Source of the DNA: Actinomycetota bacterium
GTDB taxonomy: Bacteria > Actinomycetota > Thermoleophilia > Gaiellales > Gaiellaceae
DNA length: 64,000 nt
Reading direction: 5' to 3'
Assembly (NCBI GenBank): GCA_009702325.1
Contig: WLID01000004.1
Span: 62,001-126,000 of the forward strand
Shown here: in pieces, positions 39,800 to 48,684 of the stretch
Layout: each line of letters opens with the position of its first letter
How positions within the stretch are numbered: the first letter of the stretch is position 1
Notes under the pieces: generated by a model
What the model was told of the DNA's origin: nothing
What the model saw: the letters and a program-made list of their open reading frames with translations, nothing else
Databases searched by the model: none
Position numbers and translations under genes: made by a program

Positions 39800-40692
39800 G
39801 ATGCCGCCGGCCTACGCAGGAGCCGGACGAGGACATCCGCCGCAACAGGCTCGGCCAGCACGATTCCCAACATGATCACCGCGCACCCAAGGGCCCCGAT
39901 CGGCCCGAGCCGATCACCGGCAAGCCAGTACCCGAACCCCGCGGCGAACACCGGCTCAAGAGTGAAGACAAGTGCGGTACGGGTGGCACTCGTCCGTTGC
40001 TGCGCCCACATCTGAATCAAGAAGGCAAGAGCGCTCGCGAAGATCCCCGTTACGAACAGCGCTCCCCAGACCGTCCACCCGCGGGGAACCGCAAGGTGTG
40101 GCAGCGCGCAGACGCCGAGGCCCACCGCCGCAGCCAGCATTTCCACGAACGTGAACGCCAACGGGTCGTAGAGCTGGGCGTATCGCTCCATCACCACGAT
40201 CTGCAGCGAGTAAACCGCCGCCCCGCCAAGGACGAGAACATCCCCCACGAGCGAGCCGCCGTGAACGCCCGCGAGCATCGCGAGACCAATCGTCGCCAGC
40301 GCGACTCCGCCCCACGCCGCGGGTGCGACGTGCATCCGATACACCGCGAGCGCGATCAGTGGAGTCAAGACGACGTACATCCCCGTCACAAACCCCGCGC
40401 TCGACACCGTGGTGCGCTCAAGGCCGAACGTCTGCAGCGCGTATCCGACGGCAAGCAGCAGGCCTGCGAAGACGGCTGCGCCGAGGCCGCCTCGACCGAT
40501 CCCGCGAACGCGTGTAATCGAAGGTGGCGCGAGCGCGAGCGCCGCAATTCCGAAGCGCAGAGCCAAGAATGCGAACACCGGGTAGAGCGCAACCGCGTCT
40601 TTCACCTGCACGAACGTCAGCCCCCACACGCCAGTCACGGCCACCAGAGCGAGCATGGGACGAAGGGAGCGATCCCCTGGCGCGACGGTCAT
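39796..40692 (-). CDS. EamA/DMT-family transporter (second of a pair)
   Basis: The product is 298 aa from ATG 40692; a TTG at 40704 lies 6 nt after a TAATTG box and could be the true leaderless start. Ten predicted helices include the TGVWGLTFVQVKDAV entry helix and the conserved EPVFAAGFGYWLAGDRLG motif of helix 9. It is 4 nt-overlapped with the next EamA gene. It is divergent from moaA with about 60 bp between starts. Substrate unknown. Confidence 0.88.
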   Translation of the reverse strand: MTVAPGDRSLRPMLALVAVTGVWGLTFVQVKDAVALYPVFAFLALRFGIAALALAPPSITRVRGIGRGGLGAAVFAGLLLAVGYALQTFGLERTTVSSAGFVTGMYVVLTPLIALAVYRMHVAPAAWGGVALATIGLAMLAGVHGGSLVGDVLVLGGAAVYSLQIVVMERYAQLYDPLAFTFVEMLAAAVGLGVCALPHLAVPRGWTVWGALFVTGIFASALAFLIQMWAQQRTSATRTALVFTLEPVFAAGFGYWLAGDRLGPIGALGCAVIMLGIVLAEPVAADVLVRLLRRPAAS

Positions 40693-40750
40693 GATGCGAT
40701 TCAATCAGGCCAATTAGAACTCCGGGCTATGTAAACGCCGCTCGGGGCGC

Positions 40751-40756
40751 TACGCT
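40751..40756 (+). promoter_or_regulatory. -10 box TACGCT for leaderless moaA
   Basis: TACGCT ends 9 nt before the moaA ATG at 40766. The gap has no Shine-Dalgarno, and no -35 consensus is obvious. Confidence 0.55.
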
Positions 40757-40765
40757 GGTCTTCCT

Positions 40766-41785
40766 ATGCAGAACCAATCGACGACCGAGCACGTGCTCGA
40801 CACGCTCAACCGCCCGCTGCGCGACCTCCGAATTTCGGTTACGGATCGCTGCAACTTCCGTTGCGTCTACTGCATGCCGAAGTCGGTGTTCGGTCATGGC
40901 TACCGCTTCCTTGACCGCAAGGAGCTGCTCGACTTCGAGGAGATCACCCGAATCGCGAAGGTCGCGATCGACCTTGGGGTGAAGAAGATTCGTCTCACCG
41001 GCGGTGAGCCGCTTGCCCGCCGTGAACTCGAGAAGCTCATCGAGATGCTCGCGAAGCTTGATGTGGATCTGACGCTCACCACGAACGCGTCGCTGCTGCC
41101 GAAGAAGGCGCAGGCGCTGAAGGATGCCGGGCTGACCCGCATCACCGTGAGCCTCGACTCTCTCGATAACGCGACGTTCCAGGCAATGAACGACGTTGAG
41201 TTCCCGGTCGAGAAGGTTCTCGAAGGTATTGAGGCGGCCCGTAACGTCGGCCTGCCCGTCAAGGTCAACACCGTCGTGAAGCGCGGTGTCAACGAGACGC
41301 ATCTGGTTGACCTCGCCCGCTACTTCCGCGAGACCGGCGACACGCTCCGTTTCATCGAGTACATGGATGTCGGTGCCACGAACGGTTGGCGCATGGACGA
41401 TGTGGTGTCGGCCGGCGAGATCGTTGGGCTGCTGAACGCCGAGTTCCCATGTGAGCCGGTTGAGGCCGCCTACCGTGGCGAAGTTGCCCGTCGCTGGCAG
41501 TACAAGGACGGCAAGGGCGAGTTCGGCGTGATCGCGTCGGTCACCCAGCCGTTCTGCGGCGACTGCACCCGCACCCGGCTCTCTGCCGAAGGAAAGCTCT
41601 ACACCTGCCTGTTTGCTGTTCGCGGACATGACCTCCGCGCTCTCGTCCGTAGCGGCGCGGGCGACGAAGAGCTCCGCGACAAGCTCGCTCTGATCTGGAG
41701 GGATCGGAAGGATCGCTACTCCGAGATTCGCTCGGACGCGACCACCGACTCCCCGAAGGTTGAGATGAGCTACATCGGCGGCTAG
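40766..41785 (+). CDS. moaA: GTP 3',8-cyclase MoaA (molybdenum cofactor)
   Basis: The product is 339 aa. It starts molybdopterin synthesis by radical-SAM cyclisation of GTP. The N-terminal cluster motif CNFRCVYC (CxxxCxxC), the GGEP motif in [13 protein letters not shown], and the C-terminal cluster cysteines in [19 protein letters not shown] are present. The C-terminus ends in Gly-Gly, needed for activity in known MoaA. The molybdenum hydroxylase pair encoded 500 bp downstream is a likely user of the cofactor; no other moa or moe gene is in the window. Confidence 0.96.
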   Translation: MQNQSTTEHVLDTLNRPLRDLRISVTDRCNFRCVYCMPKSVFGHGYRFLDRKELLDFEEITRIAKVAIDLGVKKIRLTGGEPLARRELEKLIEMLAKLDVDLTLTTNASLLPKKAQALKDAGLTRITVSLDSLDNATFQAMNDVEFPVEKVLEGIEAARNVGLPVKVNTVVKRGVNETHLVDLARYFRETGDTLRFIEYMDVGATNGWRMDDVVSAGEIVGLLNAEFPCEPVEAAYRGEVARRWQYKDGKGEFGVIASVTQPFCGDCTRTRLSAEGKLYTCLFAVRGHDLRALVRSGAGDEELRDKLALIWRDRKDRYSEIRSDATTDSPKVEMSYIGG

Positions 41786-42227
41786 AAGGGACCTACAAAC
41801 ACGACCTTGAGTCGCCATGCGCGGCCAGGAAGTCGTGATTTGCGTGAGGTCTGGAATTCCTGCGGGAATCGCGACGGCGTTCGCAGTGGGAATTCGTGTC
41901 GATTGAGCGTATGCAGCGGCGTCGTGCGCTAGCCAGACTCAGGCAATGTAGGCAGCGTATAAGCCTCGGGTCGTGCGATTTCCGTTCTCGAATTCGCGAG
42001 AGCTGCGGGTGCCCCTTAGTCCCTGCAAATCGGGCGTAACCATCCCGGCCCGCACACAGATCCGCAGGTCGCTGCAGGCCAACCGACCGAATGGGGACTG
42101 TCCCCAGGACATGGCCGGAGCAGACGCGATTGACCGAAAGCGGCAGGCCACTCGGCCGCGCGTACACCTGCTGACAGAGTGGCCGCTAGGTCGGCGACTC
42201 AAGCCACGCAGAACACGTCTGTCCGCC
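41786..42227. other. intergenic region between convergent moaA and iorB-like gene
   Basis: About 440 bp without a convincing gene on either strand; open frames here are short and of shadow type. Composition is less regular in codon-position GC than the neighbours. The only structures I can point to are the 24-nt repeat copy at 42092-42115 and the terminator that follows at 42228. No strong terminator for moaA was found. Confidence 0.5.
42092..42115 (+). repeat. 24-nt dispersed repeat, copy 2
   Basis: This copy differs from 2772-2795 at a single position (A for G after the palindrome). It contains the same TGGGGAC-T-GTCCCCA inverted repeat and CATGGC tail and has the same orientation. The surrounding sequence is not similar to copy 1, so the conserved unit is short. 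Confidence 0.6.
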
Positions 42228-42262
42228 GCAAAAAGAAGGGGCCGGCCTTGCGGCCGACCCCT
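42228..42262 (-). terminator. intrinsic terminator of the molybdenum hydroxylase operon
   Basis: On the minus strand GGGGTCGGCC and GGCCGGCCCC form a 10-bp stem (one G-U pair) with a GCAA tetraloop, followed by TTCTTTTT. It lies 28 nt after the stop of the large subunit gene. Confidence 0.9.
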
Positions 42263-42289
42263 CTCTCCCCCTGGAGAACTACAGAGAGA

Positions 42290-44587
42290 TTACAGCGCCT
42301 TGCCGGCCGCCTTCAAGGCTGCCAGCACGACTGCCGGCGTCATCGGGCAACGCCGCACACGGACACCCGTGGCGTCGAAGATCGCGTTTGCGATCGCCGC
42401 TGCCACACCGCGTGTCGAAGGCTCGCCTGCACCGCTCGGTGAGACGAACGTCCCGGTGTCCATGCCCGTCGTGTTGACGAGCACAACATCGAGCACCTTC
42501 GGCGTGTCCTTGATCGCCGTGATCGGGTACGAGACCCAGTCGACGCTCTTCACCTTCGTTGCATCGAAGTCGACGCTCTCGCGGAGCGACCGGCCGATTG
42601 ACATCATGATGTTGCCCTTGATGCTGCCGTCGAGTGCAACGGGGTTGACGATGAAGCCCGAGTCCTGAGCGGCCACGAACTTCGTGATCTTCACGTCACC
42701 GGTGTGCCGGTCGACGGTCACAACGCACATCCATCCGTTGACTGTGCCGGAGCGGGTCTGGTAGGCCATACCGCGGCCACTGACAACCCGCTTCGACGAT
42801 GCCGAATCCTTGCTCGGCCCGATGCGTGACTCCCAGTTGGATGCCTTCCGGATCGCCTTGACGACGTTAATGTCGCGCTGGGCGGTCAGGTAGGTCAGGC
42901 GGAAGTCGATCGGATCGAGCTTCGCGGCATACGCCAGCTCGTCGATGAACTGCTCACTTGCGAACGTCGTCTGTGGCCCGTTCGGGTCACGGAAGTTCGC
43001 CGAACGCAGGCCGGTACCGAGGCCCTGCGCCCAGTCAATCGCGTAGCCCGTCTTCAACACGTTCGGGAAGCCGTAGCTCTGCGAGTCGAACGCCGCTGCC
43101 GTTCCCTGCGGAGTGACAAACCCCATCAGGTTGCCGATCAGCGTGTCGCCCTTCTTGCTTGCGGCTGCCGGCGTGTGGCCGCTCGAAACCAACCGAGACG
43201 TCCAGTTCCACGAGACGACCTTGCCGTTCGCGTCGAGACCGCCCTGCAGTGTGGTCAGGTGAGCAGGACCCTTCGGATCCCACTGCTGCACCTCGTCGCG
43301 CATCCACTGAATGCGGACGGGAGCGTGCAACACCGAGGACAGGTACGCCGCCTCGAGTCCACCGTCGTCTGCGTCGTTGCGGCCGTACGAGCCCGGGCCT
43401 GGGTACCAGGTGACGCGAATGTTGCTCACCGGGATACCGAGCAGGTCGCTGACCGGGTTGGCAACGCCGTACGGCTTCTGACCACCGAACCAGATCCGCG
43501 CCGTCTGCTTGGTCATGTCGACGTCAGCAACACAGCACGTGCCTGAGAACGATGCGTGCGACTGGAAGTCGTGCATGTACGTCGCCGACACCTTCGTCGG
43601 GGCCGCGTTGTACGCACCAACCGCATCGCCGATGTTCGTATTGACCGTCGTGCCAACAGGCGTACCCGTTGCGAGGTACTGGTAGAACGCGTCGTAGCCG
43701 TCAGGGAACAGCGGCTTGTCGGGCGCCTTCCAAGTGACCTTCAGGGCCTTGGCAGCCTGAACGGCCTGCCATTCCGTCTTACAGACGACCGCGAGATAGT
43801 TGCCCTTGGCAACAACCTTGACGAGGCCGGGCAGGTCGTGCGGGCCGTCGACCGAGACGAGCGTCGCACCAACAACCGGCGGCTTCACGTTCCGTGCGTG
43901 GAGCATGCCCGGAAGGCGAACGTCATTGACGTAGTCGTAGTTGCCCGTGACGATCTTCGGGATCTCCTCGCGCTGCGGGGAGCTACCGACAACCGTCATT
44001 GAGGCCGGTGCCTTCTGCGGTGCTGTTGCGGAGAGCTGCAGGTTGAACTTCTGCCCGCCGATCAGCTGACCGTAGGTGACCGAGCCGGATCCGCCCGTGA
44101 CGAAGACGGTGCCGTTCTTGACGAACAGCTTGTCGCTCGTCGTGCCGAGCTTCGTGGCGGCCATGTTGAGCAACGCCTGACGTGCCGTTGCGGCGGCCTG
44201 CCGAACGGTCGTCCACTCGGTGGACATGCCGTTTGATCCCGAGGCACCGACCTGGTCAGGAGTGAGGTAGGAGTCGCCAACGATCGCCGAAACGCTTGAG
44301 AGCGGAACGTCGAGCTCTTCGGCGTACAGCTGCCGAATGCTCGTGATCAGTCCCTGCGCGCCGGTGCCCTTACCGAACTTCGCAACGACCGTGTTGTCCG
44401 ACTTGATCTCAAGGAACGAGTCGACGGCGGTGACCGACGGCTTAGGCCAGACGTTCTGAGCGACGTCCGCACCCTTTGCCGCGGCCTCTCCCGCAACTGC
44501 GCCTGCGAGCGAGAACCCGACGACGATTGAGCCGGTGCCTTCAATGAAGCGCCGACGGGAGAACGATGTGTGTTCAGTTGCTGTCAT
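42290..44587 (-). CDS. molybdopterin-binding subunit, isoquinoline 1-oxidoreductase beta (IorB) type
   Basis: The product is 765 aa from ATG 44587 with GGGAGG 4 nt upstream. A twin-arginine signal (FSRRRFIEGTGSIVVGFSLAG) indicates export with bound cofactor. The aldehyde oxidase/xanthine dehydrogenase fold lacks the N-terminal small domain of CoxL and matches the IorB layout: GKGTGAQGLITSIRQLYAEEL, GPGSYGRNDADDGGLEAAYLS, and the C-terminal catalytic Glu in SPSGAGEPSTRGV. It oxidises an unknown aldehyde or N-heterocycle on the outer face of the membrane. The iron-sulfur subunit is encoded 10 nt upstream. Confidence 0.9.
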   Translation of the reverse strand: MTATEHTSFSRRRFIEGTGSIVVGFSLAGAVAGEAAAKGADVAQNVWPKPSVTAVDSFLEIKSDNTVVAKFGKGTGAQGLITSIRQLYAEELDVPLSSVSAIVGDSYLTPDQVGASGSNGMSTEWTTVRQAAATARQALLNMAATKLGTTSDKLFVKNGTVFVTGGSGSVTYGQLIGGQKFNLQLSATAPQKAPASMTVVGSSPQREEIPKIVTGNYDYVNDVRLPGMLHARNVKPPVVGATLVSVDGPHDLPGLVKVVAKGNYLAVVCKTEWQAVQAAKALKVTWKAPDKPLFPDGYDAFYQYLATGTPVGTTVNTNIGDAVGAYNAAPTKVSATYMHDFQSHASFSGTCCVADVDMTKQTARIWFGGQKPYGVANPVSDLLGIPVSNIRVTWYPGPGSYGRNDADDGGLEAAYLSSVLHAPVRIQWMRDEVQQWDPKGPAHLTTLQGGLDANGKVVSWNWTSRLVSSGHTPAAASKKGDTLIGNLMGFVTPQGTAAAFDSQSYGFPNVLKTGYAIDWAQGLGTGLRSANFRDPNGPQTTFASEQFIDELAYAAKLDPIDFRLTYLTAQRDINVVKAIRKASNWESRIGPSKDSASSKRVVSGRGMAYQTRSGTVNGWMCVVTVDRHTGDVKITKFVAAQDSGFIVNPVALDGSIKGNIMMSIGRSLRESVDFDATKVKSVDWVSYPITAIKDTPKVLDVVLVNTTGMDTGTFVSPSGAGEPSTRGVAAAIANAIFDATGVRVRRCPMTPAVVLAALKAAGKAL

Positions 44588-44597
44588 CTCGCCTCCC

Positions 44598-45146
44598 CTA
44601 CCCCATCGCCTTCGCGGCACGGCGCACCGCGTTCATGATCTGGAACTGCGTGCCGCAGCGGCACTTGAGGCCGTCGAGCGCCGCATGGATTTCGGCGTCT
44701 GACGGATTCTTCTTCTGCTCAAGCAGATAGGCCGTGTACATCATCCAGCCGTTCTGGCAGAAGCCGCACTGTGGAACCTGCTCATCGATCCAGGCCTGCT
44801 GGACCGGATGCAGGTTGAGCCCGGTGGCTGCGTCAACCTTTGAGCCCTTGTAGCTCGCTGCAAGACCCTCAAGGGTTGTGATCTTGTGACCGACAACCGC
44901 GGCGGCCGGCGTAACGCACGACCGGATCGGCTGCCCATCGAGGTGCACCGTGCATGACCCGCACTGCGCGAGACCGCAGCCAAACCGAGGGCCGCGGAGG
45001 TGCAATTCATCCCGCAACACGTATAGGAGCGGCGTGTCGGCGGTGGCAAGCACCGTCCGAGACATGCCGTTCACGACTAGGGCGAGGCTCTTCTCGGTCT
45101 GCTTGAGAGACCGACGAATCATCTCGTCCTGGGTCGCCTGCTTCAT
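44598..45146 (-). CDS. 2Fe-2S subunit of the molybdenum hydroxylase (IorA type)
   Basis: The product is 182 aa. The N-terminal plant-type ferredoxin cluster is CGLAQCGSC...C (Cys near 58, 63, 66 and 78). The C-terminal four-helix cluster is CGFCQNGWMM and CRCGTQ. The second motif, CxCGTQ, is typical of IorA-like proteins. There is no signal peptide, so it is probably carried out by the partner's Tat signal. An AGGAGG site lies 4 nt before the ATG. Confidence 0.93.
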   Translation of the reverse strand: MKQATQDEMIRRSLKQTEKSLALVVNGMSRTVLATADTPLLYVLRDELHLRGPRFGCGLAQCGSCTVHLDGQPIRSCVTPAAAVVGHKITTLEGLAASYKGSKVDAATGLNLHPVQQAWIDEQVPQCGFCQNGWMMYTAYLLEQKKNPSDAEIHAALDGLKCRCGTQFQIMNAVRRAAKAMG

Positions 45147-45171
45147 CCCCTCCTCCTTCTTTCAGAAGCTT

Positions 45172-45183
45172 CCTCTGCAGAGG
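45172..45183. promoter_or_regulatory. 12-bp perfect palindrome upstream of the iorA-like gene
   Basis: CCTCTGCAGAGG is a perfect palindrome 26 nt upstream of the ATG at 45146, next to another 8-bp palindrome GAAGCTTC (45165-45172). In the leader RNA it could form a hairpin, or it could be an operator. No regulator gene is adjacent. Confidence 0.35.
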
Positions 45184-45303
45184 TGTTGCCCTAGGCGGAC
45201 AACCGGGACGACATTACGCCTCTCATAGAACGTTTTCAATAGTCGGCATCACTTCCGATTAAATATCCGACATGCCTATTTCCGTGACCCCAAGCCCGCC
45301 ATC

Positions 45304-45309
45304 TAGAAT
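45304..45309 (+). promoter_or_regulatory. -10 box TAGAAT for the AUR1-like gene
   Basis: TAGAAT ends 9 nt before the GTG at 45319, which decides that start over the in-frame GTG at 45313 (3 nt gap) or ATG at 45328. No Shine-Dalgarno is present. Confidence 0.5.
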
Positions 45310-45318
45310 CACGTGAGC

Positions 45319-46044
45319 GTGTCGGCAATGGATTCGGTAATTCGGCGGTATCTTCCGCGCGGTTTGGGCGACCTTCTGCGGCAGGTCGGCATCTGGTTCA
45401 CCTTCCTGATCGCCTACCAGTTCGCCCGCGGCGTTGCCGATCAGCACCCGGAGCGCGCCTTCGAGAACGGATTTCGGATCATCTCGTTCGAGACGCGTTA
45501 CACGCACAAACTCTATGAGTTGACGTTTCAGCACTTCGTCGACCAGCGTGCCTGGCTCGCCGACCTCGTCTCATGGACGTACTGGAACTCTGAGTTCACC
45601 GTGCTCGGCCTTGCGATGCTGTGGATCTACTCGCGCCGCCACGACCACTTCTATCGCTTCCGTAACACGATTCTGCTCGCGAACGTGCTCGGACTGTTCG
45701 GCTACATCTTCATGCCGACCGCCCCGCCCCGCCTCCTTGGCGTCGGCTTCGTCGACCGGCACCGCGACGGGCTCGTCAACGTCGTCGCGAACCCGTACGC
45801 CGCATTCCCAAGCCTGCATGCATGCGACGCGCTGATCGTCGGCATCGTGCTGTTTCGGCTTGTGCGCAATCCGATCGCGAAAGCGTTCTGGGCGTTCTGG
45901 CCAGGCTGGGTCTGGTTTGTGGTGATGGCATCCGGAAACCATTTCTGGACGGACTGCATCGCTGGGATGGGCGTTGCGCTCGTCGCGATGGCGATCATCT
46001 ATCGCGCCCCGCTGCGCCGCCGCTTCACCCCGTCGCGGGCATAG
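45319..46044 (+). CDS. AUR1-like PAP2-superfamily membrane enzyme
   Basis: The product is 241 aa from a GTG at 45319. Six or so helices carry PAP2-type motifs of the inositol phosphorylceramide synthase subgroup: FMPTAPPRLL, FPSLHACDALI (replacing PSGH) and GNHFWTDCIAG with the catalytic His and Asp. AUR1-type enzymes move a phosphoinositol head group between lipids, and bacterial relatives are often annotated only as phosphatases. The neighbouring phosphatidylinositol-phosphate synthase and inositol synthase genes make a role in inositol lipids plausible. That link is inference. Confidence 0.8.
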   Translation: MSAMDSVIRRYLPRGLGDLLRQVGIWFTFLIAYQFARGVADQHPERAFENGFRIISFETRYTHKLYELTFQHFVDQRAWLADLVSWTYWNSEFTVLGLAMLWIYSRRHDHFYRFRNTILLANVLGLFGYIFMPTAPPRLLGVGFVDRHRDGLVNVVANPYAAFPSLHACDALIVGIVLFRLVRNPIAKAFWAFWPGWVWFVVMASGNHFWTDCIAGMGVALVAMAIIYRAPLRRRFTPSRA

Positions 46045-46157
46045 AGACCTCCCGGGTCAAGCACCCGTATTTTCGCCGATTAGCGCGGGTTTCGCCGCTC
46101 AGCGAGCGTGGCCAACCGCCCAGCGACAGAAGCAGGGTGTAGGCCCAAAACCCCTGG

Positions 46158-46163
46158 TACGGT
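46158..46163 (+). promoter_or_regulatory. -10 box TACGGT for the CDP-alcohol phosphatidyltransferase gene
   Basis: TACGGT ends 8 nt before the ATG at 46172; no ribosome-binding site intervenes. Confidence 0.5.
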
Positions 46164-46171
46164 CGGAATAG

Positions 46172-46801
46172 ATGAGTCGGGCAGCTGCGTTCAAGGACGG
46201 GTACACACGAGGTGCCCGAACCCTGGCATCACGTTCGGTCACGGGCCTCGCCCGCACCCGCATCACCCCAAACGCGCTCACGACCACCGGTGTGCTGCTC
46301 TGCGGCCTCGCCTCGATCATCGTTGTGTTCGAAAACCACGGTGACAAGCTCTACTACTGGCTTGGCGCCACCGTCTTCGTCATCGGCTCCGTCCTCGACA
46401 TCCTTGACGGCGCTCTCGCCCGCGCAGGCGGCAAAACCACCGAGTTCGGCGCGTTCCTCGACTCGACAACCGACCGGGTCAGCGAAGGCTTCATGCTCAC
46501 AGCGATCGCCTACGTCCTCGCGCGCCACCACCACCCTGTTTTCGTCGCGGTCGCCATGGCGGCCGTCGCCGGCTCATTTCTCGTGTCATACACCCGGGCT
46601 AAAGCCGAGGCACTCGGCCTCCGGGGAGACGTCGGGATCGGCTCACGCGCTGAGCGTGTCGTCGTAATCACCGCCGGGCTCGTATTCGCCCCGTGGGGTG
46701 TGCTGCCGTGGGCGCTCGTCGTCCTGTCAGCAACAGCCTGGATCACCGTGTGCCAACGCGTGCTGCATGTGCGTTCGCAACTGCTCAAAGGTGGCCGGTG
46801 A
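46172..46801 (+). CDS. CDP-alcohol phosphatidyltransferase, probable phosphatidylinositol-phosphate synthase
   Basis: The product is 209 aa with about six helices. The full family signature D-x2-DG-x2-AR-x8-G-x3-D-x3-D is met by DILDGALARAGGKTTEFGAFLDSTTD read in its conserved positions (near residues 75-100). In actinobacteria this type joins CDP-diacylglycerol to inositol 3-phosphate. The inositol-3-phosphate synthase encoded 80 bp downstream favours that substrate over glycerol phosphate. Confidence 0.88.
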   Translation: MSRAAAFKDGYTRGARTLASRSVTGLARTRITPNALTTTGVLLCGLASIIVVFENHGDKLYYWLGATVFVIGSVLDILDGALARAGGKTTEFGAFLDSTTDRVSEGFMLTAIAYVLARHHHPVFVAVAMAAVAGSFLVSYTRAKAEALGLRGDVGIGSRAERVVVITAGLVFAPWGVLPWALVVLSATAWITVCQRVLHVRSQLLKGGR

Positions 46802-46882
46802 CCGGCGCCTACACATCCCTCCCCCGCCTCCTCGCCGTCTCGCATTCTGCGGGCGGGGACGCTCGACTCGAAGGAGACCTTC

Positions 46883-48244
46883 GTGGCTGAAACAACCGGA
46901 TCGCGTGCCACACGCGGCCGCGCGGACAACAAGGTTCGCGTCGCAATCATCGGCGTCGGTAACTGCGCCAACTCGCTGCTCCAGGGCATCGAGTACTACA
47001 AGAACGCTGACGAGAACGCGTTCGTCCCGGGCCTCATGCACGTCAACCTCGGCGGGTACCACATCCGCGACATCGAGTTTGTCGCCGCCTTCGACGTCGT
47101 GAAGGGCAAGGTCGGCAAGGATCTCGCCGACGCAATCTGGGCGCACCCGAACGACACGATCAAGTTCGCCAAGGTGCCGAAGACCGGTGTCACCGTCTCG
47201 CGCGGCATGACCCACGACGGCATCGGCAAGTACCTCTCCGAGATCGTCGAGAAGGCGCCGGGCGAAACCGCCGACGTCGTCAAGATCCTCAAGGACCGCA
47301 AGGTTGACGTTGTCGTCAACTACCTTCCGGTCGGCTCCGAAGAAGCGACCAAGTGGTACACCGAGCAGATCCTCGCCGCAGGCTGCGCGATGGTCAACTG
47401 CATGCCCGTCTTCATCGCCCGTGAGCCGTACTGGCAGAAGCGGTTCAAGGCGGCCGGCGTGCCGATCATCGGCGACGACATCAAGTCACAGGTTGGTGCC
47501 ACCATCACCCACCGTGTCCTCACCTCGCTCTTCCGTGAGCGCGGCGTGCACCTTGACAAGACGATGCAGCTGAACGTCGGCGGCAACTCCGACTTCCTCA
47601 ACATGCTGGAGCGTGAGCGCCTCGAGTCGAAGAAGATCTCGAAGACGAACGCCGTCACGTCGATGCTCGACTACGACCTCGGTGCGAAAAACGTCCATGT
47701 CGGCCCGTCTGACTATGTGCCGTGGCTGACCGACCGCAAGTGGGCCTACATCCGCATGGAAGGCTCCTCGTTCGGTGATGTGCCGCTGAACGTCGAGCTC
47801 AAGCTTGAGGTGTGGGATTCGCCGAACTCCGCCGGCATCGTCATCGACGCCGTCCGCCTCGCGAAGCTCGCTCTCAACAACGGTGTGTCCGGCTCCCTCG
47901 AAGGCCCAAGCGCCTACCTGATGAAGTCGCCGCCGAAGCAGATCCCAGACGATGAGGCATACGAGCAGTCCGAAGCGTTCATCGCTGCGAACCGCCGCAA
48001 GCCAGTCAAGGCAGCAGCCAAGAAGCCGGCCGCGAAGAAGCCCGCTGCCAAGCCAGCAGCTGCCCGTACCGCAGCCGCAAGCAAGGCGGCCCCAGCACGC
48101 GCTGCCGCCGCCAAGCCGGTAGCAAAGGCAGCTGCGAAGCCCGCCGCCAAGGCAACCCCGGCCCGCAAGCCGGCAGCCGCCAAGGCAGCACCGGCGAAGC
48201 GTGCCGCAGCAGCCAAGCCGGCTGCACGGCGTACCGCTCGCTAG
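46883..48244 (+). CDS. ino1: inositol-3-phosphate synthase with histone-H1-like C-terminal tail
   Basis: The product is 453 aa from a GTG that follows GAAGGAG. Residues 18-370 are the Ino1 core: [22 protein letters not shown] for NAD binding, [42 protein letters not shown] and the [18 protein letters not shown] block. The enzyme turns glucose 6-phosphate into inositol 3-phosphate. Residues 373-453 are an Ala/Lys/Pro-rich tail ([10 protein letters not shown] type) like histone H1 or HU-tail proteins, absent from ordinary bacterial Ino1 of about 370 aa. No stop or frameshift separates tail and core. The tail could bind nucleic acid, anionic membrane or polyphosphate. Confidence 0.95.
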   Translation: MAETTGSRATRGRADNKVRVAIIGVGNCANSLLQGIEYYKNADENAFVPGLMHVNLGGYHIRDIEFVAAFDVVKGKVGKDLADAIWAHPNDTIKFAKVPKTGVTVSRGMTHDGIGKYLSEIVEKAPGETADVVKILKDRKVDVVVNYLPVGSEEATKWYTEQILAAGCAMVNCMPVFIAREPYWQKRFKAAGVPIIGDDIKSQVGATITHRVLTSLFRERGVHLDKTMQLNVGGNSDFLNMLERERLESKKISKTNAVTSMLDYDLGAKNVHVGPSDYVPWLTDRKWAYIRMEGSSFGDVPLNVELKLEVWDSPNSAGIVIDAVRLAKLALNNGVSGSLEGPSAYLMKSPPKQIPDDEAYEQSEAFIAANRRKPVKAAAKKPAAKKPAAKPAAARTAAASKAAPARAAAAKPVAKAAAKPAAKATPARKPAAAKAAPAKRAAAAKPAARRTAR

Positions 48245-48265
48245 TCGCAAAGGCTCCGGTTAAAC

Positions 48266-48300
48266 ACGAAGGGGTGGGAGCCAAGCTCCCACCCCTTCGT
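48266..48300. terminator. strong bidirectional terminator between ino1 and the CDGSH gene
   Basis: A perfect 16-bp stem (ACGAAGGGGTGGGAGC and its complement) closes on a 3-nt loop 21 nt after the ino1 stop. A 12-bp palindrome, CGTTCTAGAACG, follows at 48301-48312. The stem serves the convergent CDGSH gene as well. U-tracts are weak. Confidence 0.8.
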
Positions 48301-48323
48301 CGTTCTAGAACGAAACGCGTCGC

Positions 48324-48530
48324 TTACGCGGCGCGCTCGTCACCGCTGAAGCCGTTCGACTTATGCGTACCGTCGCAATACGGCTTGTTGCCCGAAGCAC
48401 CACAGCGGCACAGAGCAATCACATTCTTGTCGGAGACGTCGTACGAGTTACCGGCGCCATCCTGCAGATCGACCGCACCCTTGACGAGGTACGGACCGTT
48501 GTCCATCGCTTGGATTTCAATAGTTGACAT
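48324..48530 (-). CDS. CDGSH iron-sulfur domain protein
   Basis: The product is 68 aa. The signature C-x-C-x3-S-x3-P-x-C-D-G-T-H is present as CRCGASGNKPYCDGTH (residues 41-56), giving three Cys and one His ligands of a redox-active [2Fe-2S] cluster. The protein is soluble and single-domain. It is likely leaderless: TAACAT ends 6 nt before the ATG. The role is probably redox sensing or cluster transfer; the partner is unknown. Confidence 0.93.
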   Translation of the reverse strand: MSTIEIQAMDNGPYLVKGAVDLQDGAGNSYDVSDKNVIALCRCGASGNKPYCDGTHKSNGFSGDERAA

Positions 48531-48536
48531 CTCAAC

Positions 48537-48542
48537 ATGTTA
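48537..48542 (-). promoter_or_regulatory. -10 box TAACAT for the CDGSH gene
   Basis: On the minus strand TAACAT ends 6 nt before the ATG at 48530. No Shine-Dalgarno fits in the gap. Confidence 0.5.
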
Positions 48543-48580
48543 CGCGAGCCTTGCCATCGGCGCTTGAGCTGCCGGATCAC

Positions 48581-48665
48581 GCTGGGGGTCGCGCGCCGTC
48601 GTCCTCAGTCGTCCCGATAGCGGCGCTATCGGGACTCCCTGCGTCCTCGGCTCGCGACCCCCAGC
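48581..48665. repeat. 85-nt two-tier inverted repeat
   Basis: The outer arms are a perfect 13-bp pair, GCTGGGGGTCGCG (48581-48593) and its complement (48653-48665). Centrally, TCCCGATAGC and GCTATCGGGA (10 bp, 48612-48634) close on a GGC loop. The structure lies in a 260-bp spacer between the CDGSH and GT-PHP genes. It may be a structured RNA, a cruciform or a decayed mobile repeat. Confidence 0.75.
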
Positions 48666-48684
48666 TGTCTCCGTCAGCGAAGCC

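Noticed and set aside
45259..45534. 91-aa minus-strand frame opposite the AUR1-like gene
   Set aside because: It overlaps the start of a well-supported gene in the opposite sense and has no domain, ribosome site or promoter box.
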